DNA of 64,000 bases, taken from assembly GCA_036346275.1 (NCBI GenBank), contig CM070725.1, forward strand, positions 1,379,001 to 1,443,000, read 5' to 3'. Source of the DNA: Otatea glauca. Taxonomy: Eukaryota > Streptophyta > Magnoliopsida > Poales > Poaceae. The position numbers and the translations under genes are program-made. Each line of letters opens with the position of its first letter. Position 1 is the stretch's first letter. The notes under the pieces were generated by a model. That model was not told where the DNA came from and made no database searches. It saw only the letters and a list, made by a program, of their open reading frames with translations. Positions 26,331 through 37,263 of this stretch are shown here, one piece after another.

Positions 26331-29129
26331 TCATGTTAGCTTGTTTCTCATGTATGTCGGAAGAGAAGTGAAGAACCTGAATTGCATCCGATTTGCTTCT
26401 TTTGTATGATGGGGGGGTCCAGACTCCAGTCCAGACAGATGCATTACCTTTCCGGTTCCTATCACCCAGTTTATCTGTCTACCTTTTTTATTTTGTCCTA
26501 ACAATTAATTCTCACTCCGTTATCCTTTTTCTTTAATTCCTCCCTTCTTTATTCGTTTCTCTCTTTTATTGTTCGAGTTAATCGACAGGAATAGCTGCAA
26601 CAGAATGCCGCGAACTAGGACATGCAATTCCCTGAATGATTCTTGAAGACAGCCATTTGGCAGAAAGGCAAATGCTGCACTCTATCATCTGGAACATTAG
26701 TGAGAAGAGCTGCTGCAGGGTATATAGGAGGTATCTATCTTCCTCTTCACCTCTTGCCAATTACTTGAAACTTGTCATGCCCCAATAATTGGTCGCTCCT
26801 GTACTCTTATAGTTATGAAGATACGATAAATCAATGCAGGAGAAGTAGCAATTACAGGAACCCTGACATCATTATGAGCTTGAATTTTATGGAGTGATAA
26901 GTCAACAAAAGCTTCTCATGAAGTCCACTCATGTTCTGAAAATGGCATGGCATGTACAACAGACAGGATGTATTGCTGCATCACCTATTAACTGCCTACC
27001 CCTTAAGCACTAAGGAAGAAATCTGTACTAAAGGATTATTCCAGTGACTATTATATCATGATGGTCTTTAGATGGGAAAAGATACTCTTGAGTAAACAAC
27101 CGATCAATATACGCTTGCCGTGGCATGCAATTAGGCAGGCCAATCATGGAGGAATAGAACTTACTTAGGGCTAGCTAATAGGTTTGCACTTTGTACCGAT
27201 GCATAGATTAATAGATCTTAATTAACTTGCGTATCCTTGTTAAGAGATGTCCTACTAAAGAAGATCTGCATGCAAGTTGTAAAGCTGATTAAGTGAAAAG
27301 ATGTGTGTCTTTCTATTAAAGCTTCCCACGTTACATGTAAAGAATAGATACTAAACATTATTAACATGGAATGTGGGGAGCTGTCATTGTATAGAAAGGA
27401 TCAAGAACAAATTAATATTTTTTTTCTAGGATATATAAAAAGATCGTACAATTCGATAGATTCTCAGGAGCCATTGTTTCTTCAAGTGAGGATTTTGAGG
27501 CATATGTAGGCATCATGGAATCATATGCCCTGCTTCCTCATTTATTTATGTAAAGCGACCTGAGTAAGCATAGATAATCCAACTTTTCGGGTTTAATAGA
27601 CAGGATAATCTTTGGTTAGAAAAGCAAGATATATCTGTGCTAATGCAGAAGGGAGTAAATGGCCCTCTTAGTTACTTTACCAAGGGCTCATGTATGCAGA
27701 AAAGATAAAGGTGCATTGGTTTAGTGAAAAGTGTTGTTGTAGTACTCAAGAAAGCCCCCAAAATTTCATTGCCTTCAGTTTAGTTATTATTCTTTTTCGC
27801 AACTTCATAAATGTTCCTGAGTTCATTTTATAGTTGAGTAAAAAGGCACTATAGAAATTGTGCTTTTCATCGTACGTGTCACCACGGCAATCACTAACTT
27901 TATGATTGTTGGAAAATGCTACAGGTAAAAATATTTTCGTCTCTATGAATAGGAATAATTGCTTGGTTGACTGATGTGCTGATAGCTACTCTACACTAGC
28001 AGCTCAAAACAGCTCGGTAAGTATGACACGTTAGGAACTAGGGCATAGTTCATTTTGCAGTTAGAAAACCACTAATGTGCAGTAGCATCAACATCTATAT
28101 CAATACCTCCTATAGCTGAAAGAACTACCACGTAATTCTAAGATTTTCTTTTCAAGAAGTAGAAATTCACTATGCTAGTACAAGCAACAATATCTCCAGA
28201 TGTCAGAAACTCTAGACCAGGATTAGAGATTCTTCACAAAAGAACCTCCCATGTGTTTCACGTGTGACTGTTATACTGGAAACACACTGCACCAAATTTT
28301 AGGCTCAGTGCCTCTCTTTAAAGCTTACGTAATGCAATGAAGCAAAATTAAGAAAGCATCTTGAGAAACATGTTCAGGTTCAGTGTAATTGTTATCTAAA
28401 ACTGCCTGCCAGTTAACAAGGGAAACGCAAAACAGGGAGCAACCTAACTTTCAGGAAAAAGACTGAAGTGGATTGAAGTTTCAGCTGGAGCTCCAATAGC
28501 CATTGCATCCTCCCACAAGACACAAGGTCAGACAAAACCATACAAGCAACTCATGCAAACGATAAGGATATATGTCCATCCACACTACCACTTGCATCTT
28601 CTTGAGTTTCATGCACTTTTTATATCTCACTCTAACAGTATTTGAACTGCCGAGGAGGGGTGTATCCCATTTATACTTCAACACTCCTCCTTACGCCTCC
28701 ATTTGGCCTGACATACTTCAATTTACACGGACTCGATGTGATCCTGACCTTTCTTGCCTCATCACCGAATACTGAAAACACCATAATTTAAATAGATACA
28801 TGAACAAAACAGGTATAGAAGTCCAGACCTACAGTGTCTGGATCAAAATTTACACTAGGATTTTTTGCAACCTCAGATAATTACTTCTACATGCCTATCA
28901 TTACTCCATACTTTTAATTAGACCCCACTACTCCACTTTAGTACTCACCAAAGGCCCCCCACAAAGCTAGCTGCCTTTCTCATCATCTGCCTCCTCGATC
29001 ACTTCCCTTTAATTATTCCCTCACAGCTAACTCAACACCGTAAAGACATACAAGCCCCTCTCTCACACACTCACAAGTGCACACACTAGCAGTAGTATGT
29101 ACTAGAGCTACAGCTTGTTGGGAGAGGCC
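26331..29129. other. intergenic and upstream region of the Aux/IAA gene
   Basis: No coding feature could be supported. The last 100 bases before the ATG at 29130 are rich in CT and CA runs, as is common in plant 5' leaders. I looked for auxin-response TGTCTC/TGTCGG pairs by eye and saw no convincing cluster close to the gene. Confidence 0.45.
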
Positions 29130-30798
29130 ATGAAGAGATCTTCAGTTGCACCAAGCCTGAAACTGGAGCAAGTAGATGATAGAAAGTTGCAGGAAGGTGG
29201 CCTAAATAGCCTTGAGCTTAGGCTTGGCATCTCTTCAGACAATGGTCTGAGTGGTGGTGCTACTAATCCATGGCTTGGTGTTGGAGCGCACCCTTGGAGC
29301 TTGGCTGCCAGGCAAGAGAAGGCATCCTTGGAGCAAGCTTACCAGAGGCCTAATGAGTGTGCAGCTCAAAGGTTTGGTTATCAGTTACCAAGTAATCTAT
29401 GTTTCTTTACAATTCTATCATTAAAACATGATGCTATGTTAGGTTGAAAGGAAGTGTAGTTCTGACAATACAAGCCCTACATCTCTTGTGAGTTCATTTA
29501 AGAATGCTCTGACTCAATAAGAGGAGCCAAGTATACATAAGTTTCAGTTGATCCTCGTTTTGATCTAATCAGAACTTGTTCTGGAAGAGCATAAAGACAC
29601 ATGTCAACAGATAAGAGAATAAAACACTGCACGTACTAAAAAGAGTTTGCATGTAAAGATAGGAGAACAAGAAAAGCAAAAGAGAAAAAAGGGAAGGGAA
29701 AAGAAGAATATAAAAGAAACAAAATAAGCAGCAAAAGGGGCCACTGAGCCATCATCATGTAGAACCTCCATAGCTTCTGACAAAATAACAAAGGTGGATG
29801 GAAAAAAGGACCTTCACATTTGTTTCAGCCTGCCGAGTTGCTCTCATGCATGAACTGAATCGGTAGCTATAGGGAATATTTGCAGTTAGGACGAATCACT
29901 GAAGTAGCAATAGCATGTCTCAAAGTTTGTTTCGTCTTTGTTGTCATGGACTGAATGCCAAAAGGCAGTGAATTTTGTTGCCTTTTTCGTTTTAGAATAA
30001 GTGAATCTTGTTCGTGTTTGCAGCTAGGCTTGTTTAGCCTTTCATGTTGTCATCAAAGTCTCACCAAATTTTAGTAACAATGTCCAGAGGAAATCGCCCT
30101 GCCGCAGCACCTCAGCTTGTCGGATGGCCGCCGGTGCGCACATTCCGCAAGAAGCTGTCCACGTCAAAGCCTGCAGATGTGGATGAATTGAGCAAAGGGA
30201 AACCCAGCTGCGAACAAGACCATGGCACTGGAGCTGCAAGAGACGAGAGGTCGACCATGTATGTGAAGGTGAACCTGGAAGGCTACGCCGTCGGGAGGAA
30301 GATCGACCTGAAGGCGCACCGCGGCTACGACGAGCTGTCCCGAGCTCTGCAGAGCATGTTCCACTTCCACGGCTTCCTGTCAGGTCATCTTTGGTTTGCA
30401 TTGCACCCCCATGATCGATCGATCGAGCTCCATCTTGTCGATTTTACTTACCAGTAGTAGGTAGTAACGATGCATGGTCATGAAAATTGTAATTGATCGA
30501 GCGATGATGTTGTGTAATTTCAGATGGTCATGGGAGGACTGCAACCAGAGAGGATGACGAAGAGCAGCCGCCGGAGAAGGGCAAAGCTGGGCCCAAGAGG
30601 TACATTCTTCTGTACGAGGACAACGAGGGGGACCGCATGCTCGTCGGCGACGTCCCATGGGAGTACGCTCCGTCCATTGACATATATGACACTTCTCTTT
30701 CATTCATTCATTCATTCATTCATTCATGCCTACTCGATGCATGCTACTACGAATTGAAGAAGAGCTGACATGCACAACTGACCATTGATTGACCTTGC

Positions 30799-30869
<71 letters not shown>

Positions 30870-30914
30870 TTGTTCGTTGCTTCTGTGAAGAGGCTCTACA
30901 TTGCACAGGCCTAG
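29130..30914 (+). CDS. IAA25: Aux/IAA auxin-response repressor, probably IAA25
   Basis: Four exons: 29130-29371, 30088-30383, 30524-30662, 30869-30914. They join in frame to 240 residues with all four Aux/IAA domains. Domain I is the EAR-type repression motif LELRLG at 28-33, which recruits TOPLESS-type co-repressors. Domain II is the degron VGWPPVR at 92-98, recognised by TIR1/AFB F-box proteins with auxin. Domains III/IV form the PB1 region from about TMYVKVNLEG (138) to GDVPWE (221-226), which binds ARF transcription factors. The protein is nuclear and short-lived. Intron 3 ends in a long (AT)n run that directly forms the splice acceptor. The symbol rests on my memory that IAA25 neighbours an adenylate kinase gene on rice chromosome 8; the family call is certain. 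Confidence 0.9.
30701..30726. repeat. (ATTC)n microsatellite
   Basis: About six and a half ATTC units lie in intron 3 of the Aux/IAA gene, upstream of the (AT)n run. Confidence 0.9.
30800..30867. repeat. (AT)n microsatellite abutting a splice acceptor
   Basis: About 34 uninterrupted TA units end in TATAG|GTTGTTCG, where the AG is the intron 3 acceptor of the Aux/IAA gene. The region normally occupied by the polypyrimidine tract is therefore alternating A and T. Confidence 0.93.
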
Positions 30915-31458
30915 AGCGCAAAGCAAGACGTAACGGTGTGTTCTTGGTGTTACACTGCATTACAACTACGTAACATTTGTTCTGGCAAAGTTTGCTGCCT
31001 GTATTAATTCATTAGTCTGTGACAAGTAATGTTGTGCTGCTCTGCAGTAGCAGGCTGATCAGGTTTCTGTGCATCTGTCAGTATGTCGGCTGCAACTGAG
31101 AAGAGGAGAAAGATTGCTAGCTTCTTCTTTGGTGAGCAAATGCAAGGTGAGTATATCCGAGTATGGCACAGGAATGTTTCGAGGACATCTACTCACTTGG
31201 TGAGCAAATGAAGATATATGCTAGTGTTTAGCTGATCAACTGTTGTTGATCTTGATCTTTTTTTTTTCCTTACCTTGGTGTGTTTAGCCAGTATACGGCA
31301 ATTCACGTAGGAGGTTTTTGCTTGCGTACGTACTCGAATAGATGGTGAATTAGCTAGCTAGCTAGCTAGTGTTTATGTGTGTAGCGTGGGTGGATGTAAA
31401 TGACACTGGGCGAAATAAAGTTGGTATGCTTCGCTCCACTATTTGCTGAAGCATCGTC
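30915..31458. other. 3' flank of the Aux/IAA gene up to the retrotransposon
   Basis: This probably contains the 3' UTR. Five TAGC units lie near 31352-31370. The last five bases, TCGTC at 31454-31458, are the left target duplication of the copia element. Confidence 0.5.
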
Positions 31459-31795
31459 TGTTAAAAGCACTTGTGACAAGATACGTGCCAGATGTTGTCT
31501 CGCAGGAAGCAGTTGCATATGTTCACTATGTAGGCTAGATAGATAGGATCTCTGTAACAACCTGAGACTTGTGTGCGGCCATGAGTTAGCGCTATCTGTT
31601 GCATGCAGTTTGAATAGATTAGATTTGTTGTAATCGTAACTTGTGGCCGGCTTTCTCGGGTGTAGCATGCATGCCTCCATACTATGTAAAGCCACCTCCA
31701 AGGGGCTGTACCTTGTGAATCAAACACGCATCTCGCGAGCACCCAAGATAGGGGCAGCAATTCCACCACATCCAGAGCGCCTCTGAATTTTAACA
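31459..31795 (+). repeat. left LTR of the copia element
   Basis: It begins TGTTAAAAGCAC and ends GAATTTTAACA, so TGTTAAAA and TTTTAACA form the short terminal inverted repeat. It matches 36923-37258 almost throughout. Confidence 0.95.
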
Positions 31796-31808
31796 TGGTA
31801 TCAGAGCC
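31796..31808 (+). other. primer binding site, initiator tRNA-Met type
   Basis: TGGTATCAGAGCC directly follows the left LTR and is the usual copia match to the 3' end of initiator methionine tRNA. A second, slightly altered copy, TGGTATTAGAGC, lies at 31997-32008, 201 bp downstream. Confidence 0.85.
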
Positions 31809-32056
31809 AAGATGTCTCGAGTTCAAGACCCGATTAGTGCAATTAAAAAATAATAATTGCAACCCACTTCTATTCCACGTCCTAGGCCTGAAGGAGCCCT
31901 ATACGTGAAGGGGAGTGTTGAAGTATAAGTGAATTGCCCACCTTTCCTCATCAGCTTAAGCTTTTGGGTGAACTGGCTGGAGCATGCAACTCAATATGGT
32001 ATTAGAGCTTCTTCCTAACAGATTACATCTCTGAAGAGCATCTGTCGAGCATTCTC

Positions 32057-34387
32057 ATGGCCAACTCATCTTCAGGCGCCATGAATCCTCTGTTCGGTCA
32101 TCCCGTCTCAGAGAAGCTCACCAAGAACAACCATGCACTGTGGAAGGCACATATTCGTGCTGCAGTGCGTGGTGCTCGACTACAAGGACATCTCACTGGT
32201 GCCGCACGAGCACCAGCCACCGAGATCGTCGTCACAACCGATGGCAAAGAAGCAAGGGCGCCGAATCCGGCATTTGAAGAATGGGAAGCCTCAGACCAGC
32301 AGGGCCTTGGCTACCTCCTGTCCTCTATCTCAAGGGACATTCTCACCCAAGTTGCTACCTGCACAACAGCAGCTGCAGCTTGGAAGATCATTGAAGAGAT
32401 GTTCGCGTCCCAGGCTCGTGCGCGATCTGTGAATCTGCGCATTGCCTTGGCAACCACCCAAAAAGGGAGTATGCCAGTCTCAGAGTACTTCGAAAAAATG
32501 AAGGCTCTGGGAGATGAGATGGCGGTAGCTGGACGGCCGCTAGAAAATGAAGAGCCGGTTGAGTATATCATCACTGGCCTTGACGAAGAATTCAGTCCAT
32601 TGGTTTCTGCTCTATGTGCTAGGGTGGAACCAATTTCAGTTGGAGAACTCTATTCCCAGCTGCTTAATTTTGAGACTCGGATGGGTCTGATTCACGGAGG
32701 CAATCAAGGAGGTTCGGCCAACTCAGCAAGCCGTGGTCGTGGTACTTCACGCGGCCGCGGCATGTCCCGTGGGCGTGGAAACTCACGAGAAGGCGGAGCA
32801 TTTGGTCGGAGGCCTTCTTCTTCTGGCCACGAAAATGGCCGACAGGGAGGTGGTCGCGGCTTCTACAACAACACTGGCCGCCCAGCTCCTCATGATGCAC
32901 GGCCCCTATGCCAAGTATGCTTCAAAAGAGGGCATACCACACCTGATTGCTGGCACAGATATGATGAAAGCTATGTCCCAGATGAGAAGCTTGCTGCTGC
33001 AGCAACCGGTTCCTATGGAGTGGACACCAACTGGTATACAGATACTGGTGCCACAGATCATATTACTGGAGAACTGGAAAAGCTAACCACCAAGAACAAG
33101 TATCACGGTAGTGATCAGATTCACACAGCTAGCGGTTCAGGTATGAATATTAGCCACATTGGTCATACTACTATTCGTACCCCTAGGCATGATATACAAC
33201 TAAATAATATTCTTTATGTTCCTCAAGCCAACAAGAACCTTGTTTCTGTTCATCGTCTTGCTCCTGATAATACCGTCTTTTTAGAATTTCACCCTGATTT
33301 CTTTTTAATTAAGGATCAGGAAACGAAGAATATTCTCCTTAAAGGGAGATGCCACAAGGGCCTGTATCCTCTACCTGAGTTAGCAATAAAGCAGGCATGT
33401 GGCGCCACCAAATTGCCAGTGTCCAGGTGGCACAATCGTCTAGATCATCCTTCTTCATCTACCGTTAAAGAAGTTGTCAGCAATAATAATCTCCCATGCT
33501 TAGATGCATCAATCAGTGAATCAGTCTGTAATGCTTATCAGCAAGCAAAGAGTCATCAGTTGCCCTATTCCAAGTCGTCTAGTGAGTCAAAATTTCCTTT
33601 GGAGCTTGTGTTTTCTGATGTTTGGGGCCCTGCCCCAGAATCGGTTGGAAGAAACAAATATTATGTCGGTTTTATTGATGACTTCAGCAAGTTCACTTGG
33701 ATCTATCTTCTGAAATATAAATCAGAAGTTTTTAAAAAATTTCAAAAATTCCAAACTCTTGTAGAAAGGCTGTTCAATTGCAAAATTCTTGCTATGCAAA
33801 CTGACTGGGGAGGCGAGTATCAAAAACTTGATTCTTTCTTCACAAAAATAGGCATTGTTCACCAAGTGTCTTGTCCCCATGCGCATCAACAAAATGGATC
33901 TACTGAAAGAAAACATCGTTACATAGTAGAAGTAGGCTTATCTCTTTTATCTCATGCATCTATGTCTCTAAAGTTTTGGGATGAAGCCTTTTTAACCGCA
34001 GCATATTTAATTAATCGAGTGCCCAGCAAAGTCATTCACAAGTCTACTCCTTTGGAACATCTATTCCATCAAAAACCAGATTACTCGTTGTTAAGAGTTT
34101 TTGGGTGTGCCTGCTGGCCAAATTTGCATCCCTATAACACTCGAAAACTTCAGTTTAGATCTAAACAGTGTGTGTTCCTTGGCTATAGTAGTCTTCACAA
34201 AGGATTCAAGTGCCTTGATGTGTCCTCTGGACGAGTCTATATTTCTCGATATGTAGTCTTGGATGAACATGTTTTTCCATTCTCTCAGCATCACTCAAAC
34301 GCTGGGGCCAAGCTACAATATGAAATTCAACTCCTCCATCCAACTTTGTTAAATTCCACTGTGCCTAGTCATGGGGTACGTGTGTAG
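32057..34387 (+). CDS. copia gag-protease-integrase open frame
   Basis: An open frame of 776 codons. The gag region fills about residues 1-280 and ends in a zinc knuckle CQVCFKRGHTTPDC at 285-298, after an Arg/Gly-rich stretch. The aspartic protease motif is DTGATDH at 329. The pre-integrase segment reads RWHNRLDHPS, where the family usually has GHP. Integrase blocks follow: SDVWG (Asp521), QTDWGGEY (Asp583) and NGSTERKH (Glu617). The frame ends at a stop (34385-34387) before reverse transcriptase, which continues in another frame beyond the Helitron insertion. It would encode the particle protein and the enzymes that process it and insert the element's DNA. Confidence 0.9.
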   Translation: MANSSSGAMNPLFGHPVSEKLTKNNHALWKAHIRAAVRGARLQGHLTGAARAPATEIVVTTDGKEARAPNPAFEEWEASDQQGLGYLLSSISRDILTQVATCTTAAAAWKIIEEMFASQARARSVNLRIALATTQKGSMPVSEYFEKMKALGDEMAVAGRPLENEEPVEYIITGLDEEFSPLVSALCARVEPISVGELYSQLLNFETRMGLIHGGNQGGSANSASRGRGTSRGRGMSRGRGNSREGGAFGRRPSSSGHENGRQGGGRGFYNNTGRPAPHDARPLCQVCFKRGHTTPDCWHRYDESYVPDEKLAAAATGSYGVDTNWYTDTGATDHITGELEKLTTKNKYHGSDQIHTASGSGMNISHIGHTTIRTPRHDIQLNNILYVPQANKNLVSVHRLAPDNTVFLEFHPDFFLIKDQETKNILLKGRCHKGLYPLPELAIKQACGATKLPVSRWHNRLDHPSSSTVKEVVSNNNLPCLDASISESVCNAYQQAKSHQLPYSKSSSESKFPLELVFSDVWGPAPESVGRNKYYVGFIDDFSKFTWIYLLKYKSEVFKKFQKFQTLVERLFNCKILAMQTDWGGEYQKLDSFFTKIGIVHQVSCPHAHQQNGSTERKHRYIVEVGLSLLSHASMSLKFWDEAFLTAAYLINRVPSKVIHKSTPLEHLFHQKPDYSLLRVFGCACWPNLHPYNTRKLQFRSKQCVFLGYSSLHKGFKCLDVSSGRVYISRYVVLDEHVFPFSQHHSNAGAKLQYEIQLLHPTLLNSTVPSHGVRV

Positions 34388-34424
34388 TAGATCCGGTGAC
34401 TAATAATCCTTCTGATGTTACTAA

Positions 34425-35058
34425 CTAGGCACGTATGCGCGGCGCCATGCCGCGCCATGCAGGCGGACGAAGAAAAGGATCGCATGAGAAATCTAAGAAT
34501 TTTGGAGGGTGTTCACGTAAAAAAACCCTACTTATATGTAATTTTCGAGGTACCTAAAGTAATTTTTCTCAAGAAAAGAATCAAGAAAATATAAAAGTTT
34601 GGAGGGCCTTTTAGTAAAAACCCTATCTAGATGTAATTCGACATATTTAAGCAGTTCGTGGTCCTCCATATAAAAGAATGGACTAATCGTAATTCGAAAC
34701 ATTCAGGTCTTTTCGCAAAAAGAAAGCCACGTCGTCGCCTAAACGCGAGCTAGCCACGCGTCGGTCGAGAAAATTTCAATGCTATGAACCAGGTGGAACC
34801 TCGACTGGCGACGCGAGAGACGTGCTTTACCACCTCGCTACGCAGCTCCACGCGTACACTAACGCAGAATTTACTTAAGCCTAACAACCGGATTAGCAAC
34901 GTGGCGGCGTGGCTCAACGAATCGCGTCGTCTGAGCAGACCGTTTCACTGCTCGTGCGGCGCGGCATCCGGCGGCGGCTACGTGGCCCAAAACATGACGT
35001 GCGCGGAGGAGCCGGAAAAACTCCGGTATTTATATAGGGAAGTATGCTGTGCCGGGGA
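34425..35058 (-). mobile_element. non-autonomous Helitron inserted in the copia element
   Basis: On the minus strand the 3' end shows the classic layout: a perfect 7-bp stem hairpin (GCGCGGC, loop of five, GCCGCGC; plus-strand 34437-34455), then ATACGTGC, then CTAG followed by a host T. The 5' end is TCCCCGGCAC preceded by A. On the plus strand the element therefore sits between A (34424) and T (35059), the A|T target used by Helitrons. The joined flanks would read through as copia sequence. It is 634 bp, contains A-runs and short GC blocks but no rep/helicase gene, and resembles 22843-23679. Confidence 0.75.
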
Positions 35059-36911
35059 TTTCTATTGAAAACCAGGGTCCAATCGATCGATGAACAAGAA
35101 GCAGAAAATGATGCAGTGCTACCAACAGAGGACGGCACAGAGGCCACGTCGCTGACCGGTCCCTCCGCGCGGCAGCCTGAAACAGCAGGGGGCAGCACAA
35201 CACCTGTGTAGAATCTGCCGCGCCTGCGATATCTGCACTGCAGTCTCTGAATCATCTACGCCACCAACGACGGAACCAGGCAGGAACAACTAGGCCACAA
35301 ACTCGTCTTCAAAGTGGTATTCGCAAAGCAAAGGTATACATCGACGACACAATTCGATATGGTTTCTTTACTTCTACTAGGGAACCCTGTAGTGTTGATG
35401 AAGCTCTAGGGGACAAACACTGGAAAAATGCTATGGACATAGAACATGCTGCCCTAATGAAAAATAAAACTTGCCATTTGGTTCTACCTCAAAAGGGAAT
35501 AAATGTTATAGGTTGCAAGTGGGTATATAAAATTAAAAGAAAGGCAGATGGCAGTCTAGACAGGTATAAAGCTCGTCTAGTAGCTAAGGGGTTCAAACAA
35601 AGATATAGGATAGACTATGAAGACACTTTTAGCCCTGTGGTCAAAGCAGCCACTATCCGAATTATTTTGTCTATTGTTGTATCTAGAGGTTGGAGTCTTC
35701 GCCAGTTAGATGTTCAGAATTCTTTTCTTTATGGTATTTTAGAGGAGGTATATATGCAACAACCCCCTGGATTTGAAGACCCATCAAAACCGGATCATGT
35801 GTGCAAACTTGATAAAGCTCTATATGGACTAAAATAAGCGCATAGAGCATGGTATTCTAGACTAAGTGCTAAATTTGTCGATCTTGGTTTTCAAGATTCT
35901 AAGGCCGACACCTCTCTGTTTTTCTATAGCAAGGGAGGCGTCAGTATGTTTCTGCTTGTATATGTTGATGACATAATTGTAGCTAGCTCTACAGAAGAGG
36001 CAACCACAACACTGCTACATGATCTTACAGAAGAGCTTGCACTCAAGGATCTAGGGACTCTTCACTACTTTTTGGGAATAGAAGTGAACAAGGTACGTGA
36101 TGGAATTATTTTGACACAAGATAAATATGCATCTGATCTCTTAAAAAGGGTTGGTACGTTAGATTGCAAACCAGTCAGTACACCTCTCTCTACCAGTGAA
36201 AAATTATCTGTACATGAAGGGTCTTTGTTGGGTCCTAGTGATGCAACCTAGTATAGGAGTATAGTTGGAGCTTTACAGTACCTGACCTTGACCGGACCAG
36301 ATATTGCTTTCTCTGTGAACAAAGTGTGTCAGTTTCTTCATGCTCCTACTACAGTTCATTGGGCAGCAGCGAAAAGAATTCTAAGATATATAAAGCAATG
36401 TACTAGACTAGGACTTAAGATACAAAGGTTAGAGTCAACACTAGTGAGTGCCTTTTCAGATGCAGATTGGGCTGGAAGTATAGATGACAGAAGGTCAACC
36501 GGAGGTTTTGCAGTTTTTCTAGGCTCGAACCTAGTGTCCTGGAGTGCTTGAAAACAAGCTACGGTGTCACGCTCAAGTACTGAGTTCGAATACAAAGCTA
36601 TTGCGAATGCTACAGCAGAGTTGATGTGGGTACAAACACTGCTTCAAGAATTAGGAGTCAAAAGTCCACAAGCTGCAAAACTCTGGTGTGATAACATAGG
36701 TGCAAAGTATCTATCTGCTAATCCAATTTTTCATGCTCAAACTAAACATATTGAACTTGATTATCATTTTGTGAGAGAAAGGGTTTTCCAGAAGCTATTA
36801 GAAATTGAATTTGTATCTTCAAAGGATCAAGTTGCAGATGGATTTACAAAAGCGCTGACAGTACGACTGCTGGAAAATTTCAAGCACAATCTTAACCTCA
36901 CGAGGTTATGA
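35059..36911 (+). pseudogene. copia reverse transcriptase-RNase H, three stops
   Basis: After a degraded linker (35059-35300), one frame carries the reverse transcriptase and RNase H. Recognisable blocks are [13 protein letters not shown] (about 35515), KARLVAKGF, the catalytic YVDDIIV (about 35960), the RNase H block SDADWAGS (about 36458) and [13 protein letters not shown]. The frame is cut by TAA at 35835-35837, TAG at 36249-36251 and TGA at 36549-36551. No frameshift is needed between the pieces; only these stops break it. The products would be inactive. Confidence 0.9.
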
Positions 36912-36922
36912 TTGAGGGAGGC
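36911..36922 (+). other. polypurine tract before the right LTR
   Basis: ATTGAGGGAGGC lies directly upstream of the right LTR, the position of the plus-strand priming site. Confidence 0.75.
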
Positions 36923-37258
36923 TGTTAAAGCACTTGTGACAAGATACGTGCCAGATGTTGTCTCGCATGAAGCAGTTGCATATGTTCTGCATGTAGGCTA
37001 GATAGATAGGATCTCTGTAACAACCTGAGAGTTGTATGCGGCCATGAGTTAGCGCTATTTGTTGCATGCAATTTGAATAGATTAGATTTGTTGTAATCGT
37101 AACTTGTGGCCGGCTTTCTCGGGTGTAGCATGCATGCCTGCATACTATGTAAAGCCACCTCCAAGGGGTTGTTCCTTGTGAATCAAACACGCATCTCGCG
37201 AGCACCCAAGATAGGGGCAGCGATTCCACCACATGCAGAGCACCTCTGAATTTTAACA
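36923..37258 (+). repeat. right LTR of the copia element
   Basis: It begins TGTTAAAGCAC and ends GAATTTTAACA, and is followed by the target duplication TCGTC. It has one base fewer in the first A-run than the left LTR and scattered substitutions. Confidence 0.95.
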
Positions 37259-37263
37259 TCGTC

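Larger units (their letters stand above)
31459..37258 (+). mobile_element. complete Ty1-copia LTR retrotransposon
   Basis: Two LTRs of about 337 bp (31459-31795 and 36923-37258) start TG and end CA, and are flanked by a perfect 5-bp target duplication TCGTC (31454-31458 and 37259-37263). By eye the LTRs differ at about 15 positions, so they are roughly 95% identical, pointing to an insertion on the order of one to two million years old. The order gag, protease, integrase, reverse transcriptase, RNase H is that of the copia superfamily. A 634-bp Helitron interrupts it at 34425-35058, and three stop codons break the reverse transcriptase-RNase H frame, so this copy cannot move by itself. Confidence 0.95.

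Noticed and set aside
26391..26480. Possible rRNA or tRNA fragment in the stretch after the LINE scrap
   Set aside because: I found no cloverleaf arms or conserved tRNA box sequences; I saw no RNA gene anywhere in the window.
30730..30960. Minus-strand frame through the Aux/IAA intron 3
   Set aside because: It consists of Ile-Tyr repeats from the (AT)n run.
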